Notes: generated by a model from the sequence alone, not told the origin. 64,000 nucleotides of DNA from Pedobacter caeni (GCF_900129215.1 NZ_FQUQ01000005.1:1-64000); one strand, 5' to 3'. Positions 43,966-53,598 are shown, counted from the first letter of the stretch. Program-made: numbers and translations.

Positions 43966-46239
43966 ATGAAACAGATTTACGCAGGTTTTGTCTTTTTGTT
44001 AGGTAGCCTTACTGCAGCTGCACAGGTAAACACCAACAACAACACCATCAATTGGCCGGATTATATGAAGCGCCAAACCATGCGCTGGGATTCCATCAGC
44101 ACCAGCTATTATACTGGTATCTTGCTTGGAAACGGTTTACTGGGTACAAATATTTATAAAGAGGACGACAATGCCATCCGTTTTGATATTGGCAGAAGCG
44201 ATGTGACCGATCAAAGGGAACACCAGGGAAACGGACTCTCCGAGCCATTGATCTCCAGGCCGAGACTGCCAATAGGGAGGATGATCCTCAAAACCACAGG
44301 AAAAATTACCGGGGCTAAAATGACCCTGGATATTTATAATGCCAAAGCCGAAGGAATCATTTTTACCACTAAAGGAACATTGGAGTTTAGCTCATTTGTT
44401 CCTGCAAATACAAATGTAATCTACATTAAGGCGAAAGGGACTCAACAGGAGAAGAACATCAACTGGCAGTTTGTCGGGGAAAAAAGTAAAAGCCCCAGGA
44501 TGAATCAGAACAATACCGGAAATCCGGAGGTTTATCCGGAAAATCCTGCTTCAGTATTGACTAAATCGGGTATATTCTCTGTTTGTCATCAGCCATTGTT
44601 AAACAATGGAGGTTATGCGACCGCCTGGACCGCAAAAAAAGGGGTAAACGAAAGCACCATGCTGATTTCTGTGGGCTATGATGGGGAAGGAAAGTTGGAT
44701 GAAATAAAAGAAGCGACAGTGGCTATTAACAGCTTTATGGTCACAAAACTGCCTGTTGTTCAGGCTGCCCATCAAAAATGGTGGAACCAGTTTTATCAGC
44801 AAAGCTTCATTTCTATTCCCGATCAGCGCATGGAGAGTTTTTATTGGATCCAGCTGTATAAGCTGGCCGCTGCAACGAGAGCAAATAAACCCATGATCGA
44901 CCTGATGGGTCCTTGGTTTACCAGCCAAACGCCCTGGCCTGCAGTATGGTGGAACCTGAACACTCAATTGACCTATTCGCCCGTTTTTACGGCTAACCAT
45001 CTGGAATTGGGTAAGTCGCTGTTCAATACCTTGAATAAAAACCTTCCGAACCTGATTAACAATGTACCTGAAGAATGGCGGAAAGATGCCGCGGCAATCG
45101 GGCGCATCAGCGGATATGACCTGGTAGCCCCATTATCAGAAGCCAACAAAGACAACGGACAATTTGAACTCGGCAACCTGACCTGGACGATGTTTTATTA
45201 CTATCAATATTATTCCTATTCCAAAGACCGGGAGGAACTCCTAAAATACATTTATCCATTGTTAAAAAGATCGGTAAACCACCTGCTGTATCATTTGAAA
45301 AAGGATGAGGCAGGGGTATTTCATTTGCCTTCCTCTTTTTCGCCGGAATACAAATATGCAGAGGATGCCAATTACGCGTTGTCCAGTTTACGCTGGGGAT
45401 TAGAAACCCTGATCGCATTGGATAAAAAGGAAGATCTGAAAGATGCAGACCGTGGGAAATGGGAATCTGTACTTGAAAAACTGGTGCCTTATCCGGTTAA
45501 TGATACCGGTTATATGATTGGGAAAGATGTGAGCCTGAGCAGTTCTCATCGCCATTACTCTCACTTGCTGATGATCTATCCTTACCATTTGATCAATCCT
45601 GATCAGGCCGATAACAGGGAGCTCATCCAGAAATCTCTGGACCATTGGATTTCTCTGAAAGGAGCTTTACAGGGATATACATTTACCGGAGCTGCTTCAA
45701 TCAATGCCATGATGGGAAAGGGAAATGAATCCTATGAGTTGCTAAACCAGCTGTTTGATCAGTTTATCAAGCCCAATACCTTGTATCAGGAGTCTGGTCC
45801 GGTAATCGAAACCCCGCTTTCGGCAGCGACCTCCATCCAGGAAATGTTATTGCAAAGCTGGGCAGGGAAAGTCAGGGTCTTTCCGGCAATACCAGATCAG
45901 TGGAAGAATGTATCATTTGATAAGCTTCGTGCTGAAGGTGGTTTCCTGGTATCTGCAAGCAAAGAAAATGGCGAAACCTCATTCATTAGGGTCCTGAGTA
46001 CCAAAGGGGATACTTGTCGGGTGCTCACGGATATGAAAGTGAGTATGGTGAGTTCGGATAAAAGACAAGAGCTGGCATTTACCGTTTTTGAAAGTGAAGG
46101 AAAAATGAACATCAGCTTTTCCACTATTCCTGGTGAAACAATTTTGCTTTCTTCAGGATATGATACGAGCAAATTTAATGTACTGCCTGTAAAACCAACA
46201 ATCAGGGAAAAATGGAGCTGGGGATTGAAAATCAGGTAA
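43966..46239 (+). CDS. Divergent GH95-like glycoside hydrolase (PUL 3)
   Basis: 757 residues, signal peptide to ~19 (LTAAAQ). It aligns with GH95 along its length: TGILLGNGLLGTNIYKEDDN and RFDIGRSDVTDQREHQGNG in the N-terminal beta-domain, WPAVWWNLNTQLTYSPVF for the Asn pair, SSFSPEYKYAEDANYAL for the acid Glu, and SHRHYSHLLMIYPYHL. The base region reads PVIETPLSAATSIQEMLLQS where the two canonical GH95 proteins in this window have FQIDGNFGATAGIAEML, so the base Asp appears replaced by Glu or the loop is remodelled. Specificity may differ from fucose. It has its own copy of the PUL 3 motif and precedes the sigma gene. Confidence 0.8.
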   Translation: MKQIYAGFVFLLGSLTAAAQVNTNNNTINWPDYMKRQTMRWDSISTSYYTGILLGNGLLGTNIYKEDDNAIRFDIGRSDVTDQREHQGNGLSEPLISRPRLPIGRMILKTTGKITGAKMTLDIYNAKAEGIIFTTKGTLEFSSFVPANTNVIYIKAKGTQQEKNINWQFVGEKSKSPRMNQNNTGNPEVYPENPASVLTKSGIFSVCHQPLLNNGGYATAWTAKKGVNESTMLISVGYDGEGKLDEIKEATVAINSFMVTKLPVVQAAHQKWWNQFYQQSFISIPDQRMESFYWIQLYKLAAATRANKPMIDLMGPWFTSQTPWPAVWWNLNTQLTYSPVFTANHLELGKSLFNTLNKNLPNLINNVPEEWRKDAAAIGRISGYDLVAPLSEANKDNGQFELGNLTWTMFYYYQYYSYSKDREELLKYIYPLLKRSVNHLLYHLKKDEAGVFHLPSSFSPEYKYAEDANYALSSLRWGLETLIALDKKEDLKDADRGKWESVLEKLVPYPVNDTGYMIGKDVSLSSSHRHYSHLLMIYPYHLINPDQADNRELIQKSLDHWISLKGALQGYTFTGAASINAMMGKGNESYELLNQLFDQFIKPNTLYQESGPVIETPLSAATSIQEMLLQSWAGKVRVFPAIPDQWKNVSFDKLRAEGGFLVSASKENGETSFIRVLSTKGDTCRVLTDMKVSMVSSDKRQELAFTVFESEGKMNISFSTIPGETILLSSGYDTSKFNVLPVKPTIREKWSWGLKIR

Positions 46240-46269
46240 ACGTTTTATTCTATCAACATAATAGTAAGC

Positions 46270-46316
46270 GATTTTGGCATCTGTGAAATTATCTCAGGTA
46301 AAGCATTTAGATTTAA
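46270..46316 (+). promoter_or_regulatory. Three-part PUL 3 motif, copy B (candidate ECF promoter)
   Basis: GATTTTGGCA at 46270-46279, CAGGTAAA in the middle (46295-46302), ATTTAA at 46311-46316, with exactly 31 nt between the outer blocks. It lies 56 nt before the sigma-factor gene, which suggests autoregulation. Confidence 0.6.
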
Positions 46317-46372
46317 TAAGGTGTAATTTTTATACCGGGTCTGATGATATCAGGTAAAGGGGAGAGAATTTA

Positions 46373-46963
46373 ATGGATAACTATAGCAAATTTTCGGATG
46401 AGCAGCTGACCACACTCCTGAAAGCTGGGGACCAGACTGCATTTTCTGAAATCTATAATAAGTATTGGGCGATGTTGTATACGACCTGTCATAAGATGTT
46501 GAGAGAGGAGTCTGATGCACAGGATATTGTTCAGGACCTTTTTATTACGCTGTGGACAAAAAGAAATGAGCTTGATTTCAAGACCAGTCTTTCCGGTTAC
46601 CTTTATGTTACTGCAAGACATAAAGTACTTAATGCCATTCGTAAACGTAAGAATAGTGATAAACTAATCGATGTGTTAGCAAGCTATATTCAGGCTCAGG
46701 ATCATTCGGTTCTCGAGCAGATTACTGAAAAGGAGCTGGCAATCGCCATCGAAAAAGAGATTCAAAACCTTCCTGAAAAAATGAGAGAAGTTTTTGAATA
46801 TAGCCGGAAAGCTTACCTGTCTAACCGTGAAATTGCAGATAAACTAGGCATATCTGATAAAACCGTTAAGAAACAAATCGGGAATGCAATTAAGGTTATC
46901 CGTCTGAAATTAAGCTTGTCTTCCGGGTTGATCTTACTTCTCATCTACCTCTTTTTCAAATAA
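46373..46963 (+). CDS. ECF RNA polymerase sigma factor (PUL 3)
   Basis: 196 residues. Region 2: QTAFSEIYNKYWAMLYTTCH, SDAQDIVQDLFITLWTKRNE and LSGYLYVTARHKVLNAIRKR. Region 4: LPEKMREVFEYSRKAYLSNR, EIADKLGISDKTVKKQIGNA. A hydrophobic C-terminal tail (LSLSSGLILLLIYLFF) follows, which is unusual for a soluble sigma factor but recurs in this Bacteroidota subfamily. A FecR gene starts 64 bp downstream. Copy B of the three-part motif precedes it, so it probably drives its own transcription along with the PUL. Confidence 0.94.
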   Translation: MDNYSKFSDEQLTTLLKAGDQTAFSEIYNKYWAMLYTTCHKMLREESDAQDIVQDLFITLWTKRNELDFKTSLSGYLYVTARHKVLNAIRKRKNSDKLIDVLASYIQAQDHSVLEQITEKELAIAIEKEIQNLPEKMREVFEYSRKAYLSNREIADKLGISDKTVKKQIGNAIKVIRLKLSLSSGLILLLIYLFFK

Positions 46964-47027
46964 TTCTTTAAACCTTCTACTACCAGGGGGGCTGGCAGGT
47001 GTCTTTACAACATTAGCCGGACAATCA

Positions 47028-48185
47028 ATGAACAATCAAGAGATAAAAGAACTTCTGGATAGATATGTGGCAGGTAATTGCAGTCCGAATGAAAAGGCGC
47101 TGGTGGAGCGTTTTTATATGGAACAAGTACAGGAAAGGAAATTTTCCGGAGATCCGGAAGATCTTTTGGAAAAAGGAGCGTCCATGTGGGGAAACATCTC
47201 AGCGCACATTGATTCTGATCAAAGAAAACCAAATCCTTATAAATTTAATGCAGTTAAGCTATCCGCTGCTGCGGCCGTGCTCATCGTGATTGGTGTTGCT
47301 TTTTACTTCTACCAATCACCGGTAAAAAAACAAAATGTCCTAACTGTGCCGGTGCCCCAATATGCTACTGATATCAAACCAGGTGGCAATAAAGCAATTT
47401 TGACACTGGCCAACGGAAAACAGGTGATACTCGATGAGGCAAAAGACGGAGTCCTGATCAGCCAGTCGGGAATGACGATTAGAAAGTCAGGAAATGGTCA
47501 GTTGGTATATCAGATTAATGCTGGCTCCCAGCCAGATGGACCGGTTTTATACCATACCATTTCAACTCCTAAGGGAGGGGAATATCAGATTACACTTCCG
47601 GATGGTACTCATATCTGGCTAAATGCCGCCTCATCACTGCGCTTTCCTGACCGTTTTAAAGGGAAGGAAAGAAATGTAGAACTAAAAGGTGAGGGTTATT
47701 TTGAAGTCGCTAAAAATAAAGCAATGCCTTTTAAAGTAAAAACCGGAAATCAAATGATACAGGTACTCGGCACACATTTTAATGTAAAGGCTTATGAAGA
47801 CGAAGCTTCCTATAAGACCACACTTCTGGAGGGAAGTGTTAAAGTATATTCAGGCAAACAAGGCAGTATCATCAAACCCGGAGAACAAGCTAAGGTTTCC
47901 AAAGAGGAAGGAGATCAGATCAGGATTGCTCAGGTTGATGTGGAAGAGGAAATGGCCTGGAAAAATAATAAGCTCATATTCAACAGCAAACCTTTGAAAG
48001 ACATCATGCGATCGGTTTCCCGCTGGTACAATGTGGAAGTGATCTATGAAGGGCAGATCGCTGAGAAAGTGTTTACAGGGACGATTTCCCGGTATGAGAA
48101 TGTAAGTGAGGTGTTAAAAATGTTAGAATCAACGAATCTTGTACACTTTAAAATCGAAGAAAGGAGAATAACCGTTATGCCGTAA
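47028..48185 (+). CDS. FecR-family anti-sigma factor (PUL 3)
   Basis: 385 residues. Cytoplasmic N-terminus (IKELLDRYVAGNCSPNEKAL), a membrane helix at ~80-100 (LSAAAAVLIVIGVAFYFY), the FecR domain (STPKGGEYQITLPDGTHIWL, ELKGEGYFEVAKNKAMPFKV, LGTHFNVKAYED) and the C-terminal DUF4974 module (SKPLKDIMRSVSRWYNVEVI ... ERRITVMP). It should bind the sigma factor inside and the STN domain of the following SusC outside. Same order and length as in PUL 2. Confidence 0.96.
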   Translation: MNNQEIKELLDRYVAGNCSPNEKALVERFYMEQVQERKFSGDPEDLLEKGASMWGNISAHIDSDQRKPNPYKFNAVKLSAAAAVLIVIGVAFYFYQSPVKKQNVLTVPVPQYATDIKPGGNKAILTLANGKQVILDEAKDGVLISQSGMTIRKSGNGQLVYQINAGSQPDGPVLYHTISTPKGGEYQITLPDGTHIWLNAASSLRFPDRFKGKERNVELKGEGYFEVAKNKAMPFKVKTGNQMIQVLGTHFNVKAYEDEASYKTTLLEGSVKVYSGKQGSIIKPGEQAKVSKEEGDQIRIAQVDVEEEMAWKNNKLIFNSKPLKDIMRSVSRWYNVEVIYEGQIAEKVFTGTISRYENVSEVLKMLESTNLVHFKIEERRITVMP

Positions 48186-48204
48186 ACTTTTACACAAATA
48201 GGTT

Positions 48205-48252
48205 AATCTAAGAAGCCAGGAGTGCTGAGAACACTCCCGGCAAGTTTAGATT
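48205..48252 (+). promoter_or_regulatory. Hairpin between fecR and susC (attenuator or processing element)
   Basis: Outer stem AATCTAA (48205-48211) / TTAGATT (48246-48252); inner stem CC-A-GGAGTG / CACTCC-C-GG around CTGAGAA. It is followed by a weak T-rich stretch. It is the positional counterpart of the structured leader in PUL 2, with no sequence similarity. Confidence 0.5.
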
Positions 48253-48354
48253 TTCTTATTGATCAATGTATTTAAACAGAATCAATTAACCCCCGGACCA
48301 TTCTTTCAACTGAAGAGGAATAAATGGAACGGGAAATCTAACCAAATCAAATGT

Positions 48355-51300
48355 ATGAAATTTTCTAATTTATTGGGCTGGCCGATCGGTTGGCCGGTAA
48401 GCTATGTATTGCAAACTGACTCAGGGGGGCTGAGCATCAGTTCGGAGCTGATAAAACGAATCATTATGCGAACAAAAATAACTTTTGTTTTATTGATCAC
48501 CTTATTTTTACAGGTTGGCCAGGCTGCTCATGCCCAGCGGATTACCCTGAATTCCAGAAATGCTGATTTAAAGACCATCCTGAAACAGATTGGAAAACAA
48601 AGTGGGTATCAATTCCTTTATGGTGACGATGTGCTCAGTAAAACAAAACCTGTGGATATCAATGTTTCAAATGTGTTGCTGGAAGAGGTTTTGAAACAGT
48701 GTTTTTCCGGACAAGGGATTGTTTATCACATTATAGACAAAACCATTGTCATTAAAACTGCTCCTGTTCCATTGAAAACGAGCTTTTTTGTCGTTAGCGG
48801 ACTTTTAAAAGGTAAAGTTTCCGATGCCAAAGGACCGATGGCAGGAGTAACCATTAAACTGGAAGGTCCTGCAGGCCAGTTAACCAAAACAACAGATGAA
48901 AATGGCAATTATATTTTTGCCAACCTTCAGCCAGGGGTATATCAGCTTTCCTTTTATTATATTGGTTATACCAGTGTTTCAAAAAACCTAACGGTTACCG
49001 AAGGGCAGAATCCTGACCTGAATATCCTGATGACTGAAGCTACGGCCCAGCTTGGAGAACTCGTGGTGGTGGGTTATGGTACTCAAAAGAAAGGTGACCT
49101 TACCGGTGCTATCGGAGTGGTGAATGTAGAGAAGCAATTAAAAGGCAGGTCTGTAACGAATGTTCAGGAGTTGCTTGCTGGAGCAATTCCTGGTTTGAAT
49201 GTAACCAAGAACTCCGGTGCTGTGGGCTCAGCTGCGAATATCAATATCCGTGGTACGCAAACAATGGGAAATAGCTCCGGCGTATTGGTGATCATCGATG
49301 GGAATGTGGGGAACATCAACACCCTAAACCCTAATGATATTGAGAGCATATCTGTTCTTAAAGATGCGGCTTCAGCCTCAATTTATGGGGCGAGGGCAGC
49401 AAACGGAGTCATGTTGGTGACCACCAAGCAGGGAAAAGGCGGGGATGGAAAACCTGTAGTGGAGTTCAATGAAAGTGTGGGGATTCAAAAACCACAGTTT
49501 CAGCTAAAGTTTGTCGGGGCATCAGACTTCATGAGATTGAAAGATCAGGCCTTACTTAACGATGGAGCAGGTACCAATGCGCTTTATGGTGAAAAAGGAC
49601 AGCAGGATCTGGCCAATGGTTTATTGCCTGATAATGAGTGGTATAAAGCCATTTATAAGAACAATGCACTGATCAGTAATAACAATGCTGCGGTTTCTGG
49701 AAATACAGAATATGTGACCTATCGCTTGTCTGCATCTTATGATTATCAGAATGGAACACTACCAAATAACAATTACAACAGGTACGTCATTAAGCCCAAT
49801 TTAACTGTCCGGTTATCAGATAAAATATCTGTTGCAGCGAACCTGCAGTATACCAATACCTACCTGAATGAGCCGAATGGAGGAACAGAAGGTTTCCAGT
49901 CGCAAGCCATTAGAAATTCTCCGATCGTGCCCATAAGGAATGCCATGGGCCAATATTTTAATACCCGGTCAATCGGAGGTAATCCTATCGCCAGTATCAA
50001 TGAAGGAGGGTATACAAGAAATGAATATAAAGAACTTCTGGGAAATCTGGATTTGAATTATAGCCCCGTTAAAGACCTGAACTTTCAGGGACGTTTTGCA
50101 AGGTCATCAACGGATCAGTATACAAAAAACCGCGTATTGAGCTATCCATTGTTCAATGCAGATGGAACGATGGGATTGCTGGCAAATAACGTCACCAGCC
50201 AGCGGGAAACTGAAAGCCTAAATTACAGAAATACCCTGCAGGTAACAGGGGATTACAGCTACAATATTGGGAAGCATGGATTTAAATTGCTGGCTGGTTA
50301 CTCAAAGGAATATTATTACCAGAATAGTTTTTCTGCTTTCAGGGATAAACTTCCTTTCAATAATATTGACGTGATCAATAGCGGTGCCAGCACCAATATG
50401 CAGTCGACGGGGACGGCAAGAGATTATGCTTTTCAATCGGGATTTGGCCGCTTGAACTACAATTATGATGAGCGTTATCTTTTACAGGCAAGTATCCGTG
50501 CTGATGGGAGTTCTTATTTTGGACCGGGAAACAAATGGGGTTATTATCCAACGGTTTCTGCAGGCTGGAACATCCACAGGGAATCCTTCTTTAAATCGGA
50601 ATGGATTTCTCAGCTTAAACTAAGGGCTTCTTATGGTGAAGCTGGAGATGCCCAGAAGCAAATAGACAACAATAACCCGAATTTTTACCCTTATGCCACG
50701 ATTTTAGATTATAACCCGGCGATATATGGTTTCAATGGTGTTGCGGTGCCGGGAGCACTTCAGTCTCTGGCAGTTGACCCTAACATTGTCTGGGAGGTAT
50801 CCAAACAAAAGAATATCGGAGTAGATCTTGGGTTATTTAAACAGCGGGTAAACCTGAGTGTTGATTATTTTGACAATACCCGCGACCGGATCTTATTCAG
50901 AAGTACGGCACCTGCCGAATTTGGATTGGCCGGCCCGCTCACCAATGGTGCAGTTCTGAAAAATAAAGGCTGGGAATTTGGTGGAAACTATGCGGATCAG
51001 AAAGGTGATTTCAGCTGGGGTGTTGGTTTTAATCTGAGCTGGTCAAAAACAAAAGTGGTCAACAATGGCACAAACCCTCCGGTAAACGGGAACAACATTT
51101 CTGAGATCGGACAGCAATTTAATCTGTTATATGGTTTGCAGGCGATTGGTTTATTTCAAAGCGCAGCAGAAATTGCAGGAAGTCCTTCCCAGGGATTGAA
51201 TATTTTTCCGGGAAACATTAAATATAAAGATGTGAGTGGTCCCAATGGACAACCAGATGGCCTTATTAATGGATTAGACCGGGTGGTACTCAACACGAAG

Positions 51301-51759
51301 GTACCTATGATCTTCGGATTAAACCTGAACTTCGGATGGAAGGAGTTTGATTTCTCTGCAAATCTAAATGGCAGATTTAACAATTATTTATACCTGAGCG
51401 GGTATTCGGTATGGCCTTTCTTCCTGACGGATAACGTTCCGATCGGAGGACTGGATCATTGGACACCAGATAATCCCAACGCAACAAACCCGAGATTATC
51501 AGTGCTCAATACTTCAAATGACACTCAGTTTTCCAGTTATTGGCTGAGGAAAGCAAACTACCTGAAAATCCAAAACGTCCAGGTTGGCTATACACTCCCC
51601 GACAAGCTGTTAAAGAAGGCAAAGATCAAAGGGCTGAGGCTCTTTTTATCCGGGCAGAATATGGCTACGTTTTCGGGAATCAATTTCGATCCCGAAGCCA
51701 ATCTTGGTTATTATCCGCTTTCGAGGACTTATTCTTTCGGTATAAATGCTAAACTGTAA
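48355..51759 (+). CDS. STN-type SusC/RagA outer membrane transporter and signal transducer (PUL 3)
   Basis: 1134 residues from ATG 48355, chosen because AACCAAATCAAATGT, the A/C-rich leader seen before other starts, lies directly upstream; ATG 48466 (MRTKITFVLLITLFL) would leave only a compact signal peptide and is the alternative. STN domain (RITLNSRNADLKTILKQIGK ... TIVIKT), carboxypeptidase-like domain (KGKVSDAKGPMAGVTIKLEG), plug (VQELLAGAIPGLNVTKNSGA; VLKDAASASIYGARAANGV) and a barrel ending YSFGINAKL. It transports the PUL 3 oligosaccharide and signals through FecR. Confidence 0.95.
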   Translation: MKFSNLLGWPIGWPVSYVLQTDSGGLSISSELIKRIIMRTKITFVLLITLFLQVGQAAHAQRITLNSRNADLKTILKQIGKQSGYQFLYGDDVLSKTKPVDINVSNVLLEEVLKQCFSGQGIVYHIIDKTIVIKTAPVPLKTSFFVVSGLLKGKVSDAKGPMAGVTIKLEGPAGQLTKTTDENGNYIFANLQPGVYQLSFYYIGYTSVSKNLTVTEGQNPDLNILMTEATAQLGELVVVGYGTQKKGDLTGAIGVVNVEKQLKGRSVTNVQELLAGAIPGLNVTKNSGAVGSAANINIRGTQTMGNSSGVLVIIDGNVGNINTLNPNDIESISVLKDAASASIYGARAANGVMLVTTKQGKGGDGKPVVEFNESVGIQKPQFQLKFVGASDFMRLKDQALLNDGAGTNALYGEKGQQDLANGLLPDNEWYKAIYKNNALISNNNAAVSGNTEYVTYRLSASYDYQNGTLPNNNYNRYVIKPNLTVRLSDKISVAANLQYTNTYLNEPNGGTEGFQSQAIRNSPIVPIRNAMGQYFNTRSIGGNPIASINEGGYTRNEYKELLGNLDLNYSPVKDLNFQGRFARSSTDQYTKNRVLSYPLFNADGTMGLLANNVTSQRETESLNYRNTLQVTGDYSYNIGKHGFKLLAGYSKEYYYQNSFSAFRDKLPFNNIDVINSGASTNMQSTGTARDYAFQSGFGRLNYNYDERYLLQASIRADGSSYFGPGNKWGYYPTVSAGWNIHRESFFKSEWISQLKLRASYGEAGDAQKQIDNNNPNFYPYATILDYNPAIYGFNGVAVPGALQSLAVDPNIVWEVSKQKNIGVDLGLFKQRVNLSVDYFDNTRDRILFRSTAPAEFGLAGPLTNGAVLKNKGWEFGGNYADQKGDFSWGVGFNLSWSKTKVVNNGTNPPVNGNNISEIGQQFNLLYGLQAIGLFQSAAEIAGSPSQGLNIFPGNIKYKDVSGPNGQPDGLINGLDRVVLNTKVPMIFGLNLNFGWKEFDFSANLNGRFNNYLYLSGYSVWPFFLTDNVPIGGLDHWTPDNPNATNPRLSVLNTSNDTQFSSYWLRKANYLKIQNVQVGYTLPDKLLKKAKIKGLRLFLSGQNMATFSGINFDPEANLGYYPLSRTYSFGINAKL

Positions 51760-51763
51760 AAAA

Positions 51764-53401
51764 ATGAAAAAGATATTGATACTAATAATGGGAGCGGTAG
51801 TTTTTTGCGGATGTAAAAAAGTACTTGAACTCGACCCACTGGCGAATGCTTCTGAAAATACTTATTTTAAAACGGCTGAGGATGCAAAGGTTGGCTTGAA
51901 TGCGGTTTATGCCACTTTGCCTAATGATCGTGATTTTTGGAAAGATTGTAGTAGTGATAATTCCATCATGACCAATGCCTGGGGGGAAGGTGGGATGGGA
52001 TTCATTAATCAGGGAAGTCAGAAGGCTTCAGATGCTTATTTGCTGGAAGAATACAGCACGCCTTATCAATCTATACGCAGGGCACTCTATTACCTGACTA
52101 AACTTAAAGCAATAGATTTTGATGCGAATTTAAAAAAGCGCTATGAAGCGGAAGCCAGATTTGCCCTGGCTATGCGGTATTTCAGATTGGTGGAACATTT
52201 TGGTGATGTTCCACTGATTAAAGAGCAGCCGGTATTACTGGAAGAATCTAAAATCCCCAGAAATGCGAAACAGGAAGTGCTTACTTATGCTTTACAATGT
52301 GTTAATTTTTCTGTGGACAACTTACCTGTCGCTTATACGGATGCCAGTGATAATGGCCGGATTACGAAAGCTGCAGCATTGATGTTAAGGGCAAATATTT
52401 ATTTGTATATGGCCAGCTGGGCTAAATTTCATACCGGATCTGGGGCCACCGTTTACTGGCAACACGCGGCAAATTCAGCAGATTCGGTAACTACAATGGG
52501 GTATCGCCTGGAAGATGATTTTGCCTTTGTTTTTACAGAAGCCGCAAATAACAACAATAAAGAGGTGATCCTTGGGCGTCAATATGTGAAAAACCTGATT
52601 ACCCATATGTTGCCCGTTCTTGCTTCACCAGGAGGAGTTGGGGTAACTGGTGAAGGATGGGCCAGTTTTTGTGCCACTCGTGATCTGGTGGATTCTTATG
52701 AATGTACAGATGGGAAAACCATCCAGACTTCGTCGCTTTATAACCCTGCAAATCCTTATCAGAACAGAGATAAGCGGCTTGCAAAGACGTTTATCCTTCC
52801 CGGAATCCCAATTAAAAGACCCGACGGAACAATGAAGCCTTTTCAGCCGGATCCATCCTCTGGTATGCCAGAGCGGATTGGTGCTGAAGGTGGTGGTGGT
52901 AAAACAGGGTATATGTATCTGAAATTTAATGACCTGAATACCCTGAGACCTGATGAGTCCTATATCAACTGGCCAATCTATCGCTATTCCGAAACTTTGC
53001 TCATCATTGCCGAGGCATTTAATGAATTTTCTCCCGGAAATCCAAAGATCAAATCAGCCATTGATCAGGTCAGACAAAGAGCAGGGCTTCCGGTGGTAGA
53101 ACCGTCGGTGTCTGCTGATCAGTCGGCAATGCGTACTTTGATCCGTAATGAACGCCGGCATGAGTTTGTTGCTGAGCACAAGCGTTATTTCGATATACTG
53201 AGATGGAAGACTGCAGAAATTGTACTGAATCAACCTGCATATGGAATAAACGTAAATGTGACTGATCCGGTAGGGGCATATAATGTTCCTCAGATCAAAG
53301 CACAGGATCGCGCTTTTGATGCATCAAGAATGTATGTATGGCCCATTCCGCAATCGGTAATAGATGCAAATCCAATGATTAAACAAAACCCTGGTTGGTA
53401 A
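51764..53401 (+). CDS. SusD/RagB-family glycan-binding lipoprotein (PUL 3)
   Basis: 545 residues from ATG 51764, four bases after the susC stop; an in-frame ATG at 51746 overlaps susC and lacks the signal-peptide start. Lipobox VVFCGC followed by KKVLELDPLANASENTYFKT. SusD features: AEARFALAMRYFRLVEHFGD, WPIYRYSETLLIIAEAFNEF, LIRNERRHEFVAEHKRYFDI and the terminal MIKQNPGW. The operon ends at a hairpin terminator 11 bp downstream, so the enzyme genes that follow need another promoter. Confidence 0.96.
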   Translation: MKKILILIMGAVVFCGCKKVLELDPLANASENTYFKTAEDAKVGLNAVYATLPNDRDFWKDCSSDNSIMTNAWGEGGMGFINQGSQKASDAYLLEEYSTPYQSIRRALYYLTKLKAIDFDANLKKRYEAEARFALAMRYFRLVEHFGDVPLIKEQPVLLEESKIPRNAKQEVLTYALQCVNFSVDNLPVAYTDASDNGRITKAAALMLRANIYLYMASWAKFHTGSGATVYWQHAANSADSVTTMGYRLEDDFAFVFTEAANNNNKEVILGRQYVKNLITHMLPVLASPGGVGVTGEGWASFCATRDLVDSYECTDGKTIQTSSLYNPANPYQNRDKRLAKTFILPGIPIKRPDGTMKPFQPDPSSGMPERIGAEGGGGKTGYMYLKFNDLNTLRPDESYINWPIYRYSETLLIIAEAFNEFSPGNPKIKSAIDQVRQRAGLPVVEPSVSADQSAMRTLIRNERRHEFVAEHKRYFDILRWKTAEIVLNQPAYGINVNVTDPVGAYNVPQIKAQDRAFDASRMYVWPIPQSVIDANPMIKQNPGW

Positions 53402-53412
53402 TATGAATGCCC

Positions 53413-53450
53413 GGAGGTCAATCTTGTCATTTGTATTGGCCTCCTTTTTT
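53413..53450 (+). terminator. Rho-independent terminator after susD
   Basis: Stem GGAGGTCAAT (53413-53422) / ATTGGCCTCC (53435-53444; one G-U type pair) followed by TTTTTT. Confidence 0.85.
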
Positions 53451-53486
53451 AGCTTAAACCTTAATCGATTTTGTCTAAACATTGTG

Positions 53487-53534
53487 TGATTTTGGCAGCG
53501 GATCAATAATGCAGGTGAAACTATTTACATTTAG
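53487..53534 (+). promoter_or_regulatory. Three-part PUL 3 motif, copy C (candidate ECF promoter)
   Basis: TGATTTTGGCA at 53487-53497, CAGGTGAA in the middle (53512-53519), ATTTAG at 53529-53534, with exactly 31 nt between the outer blocks. It lies between the susD terminator and the GH116 gene. Confidence 0.6.
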
Positions 53535-53598
53535 TTAAACAAGCCGCTTTTAATTCGGGAACCACACACACACAAAGAAACCTAATAAATTAGTAATT

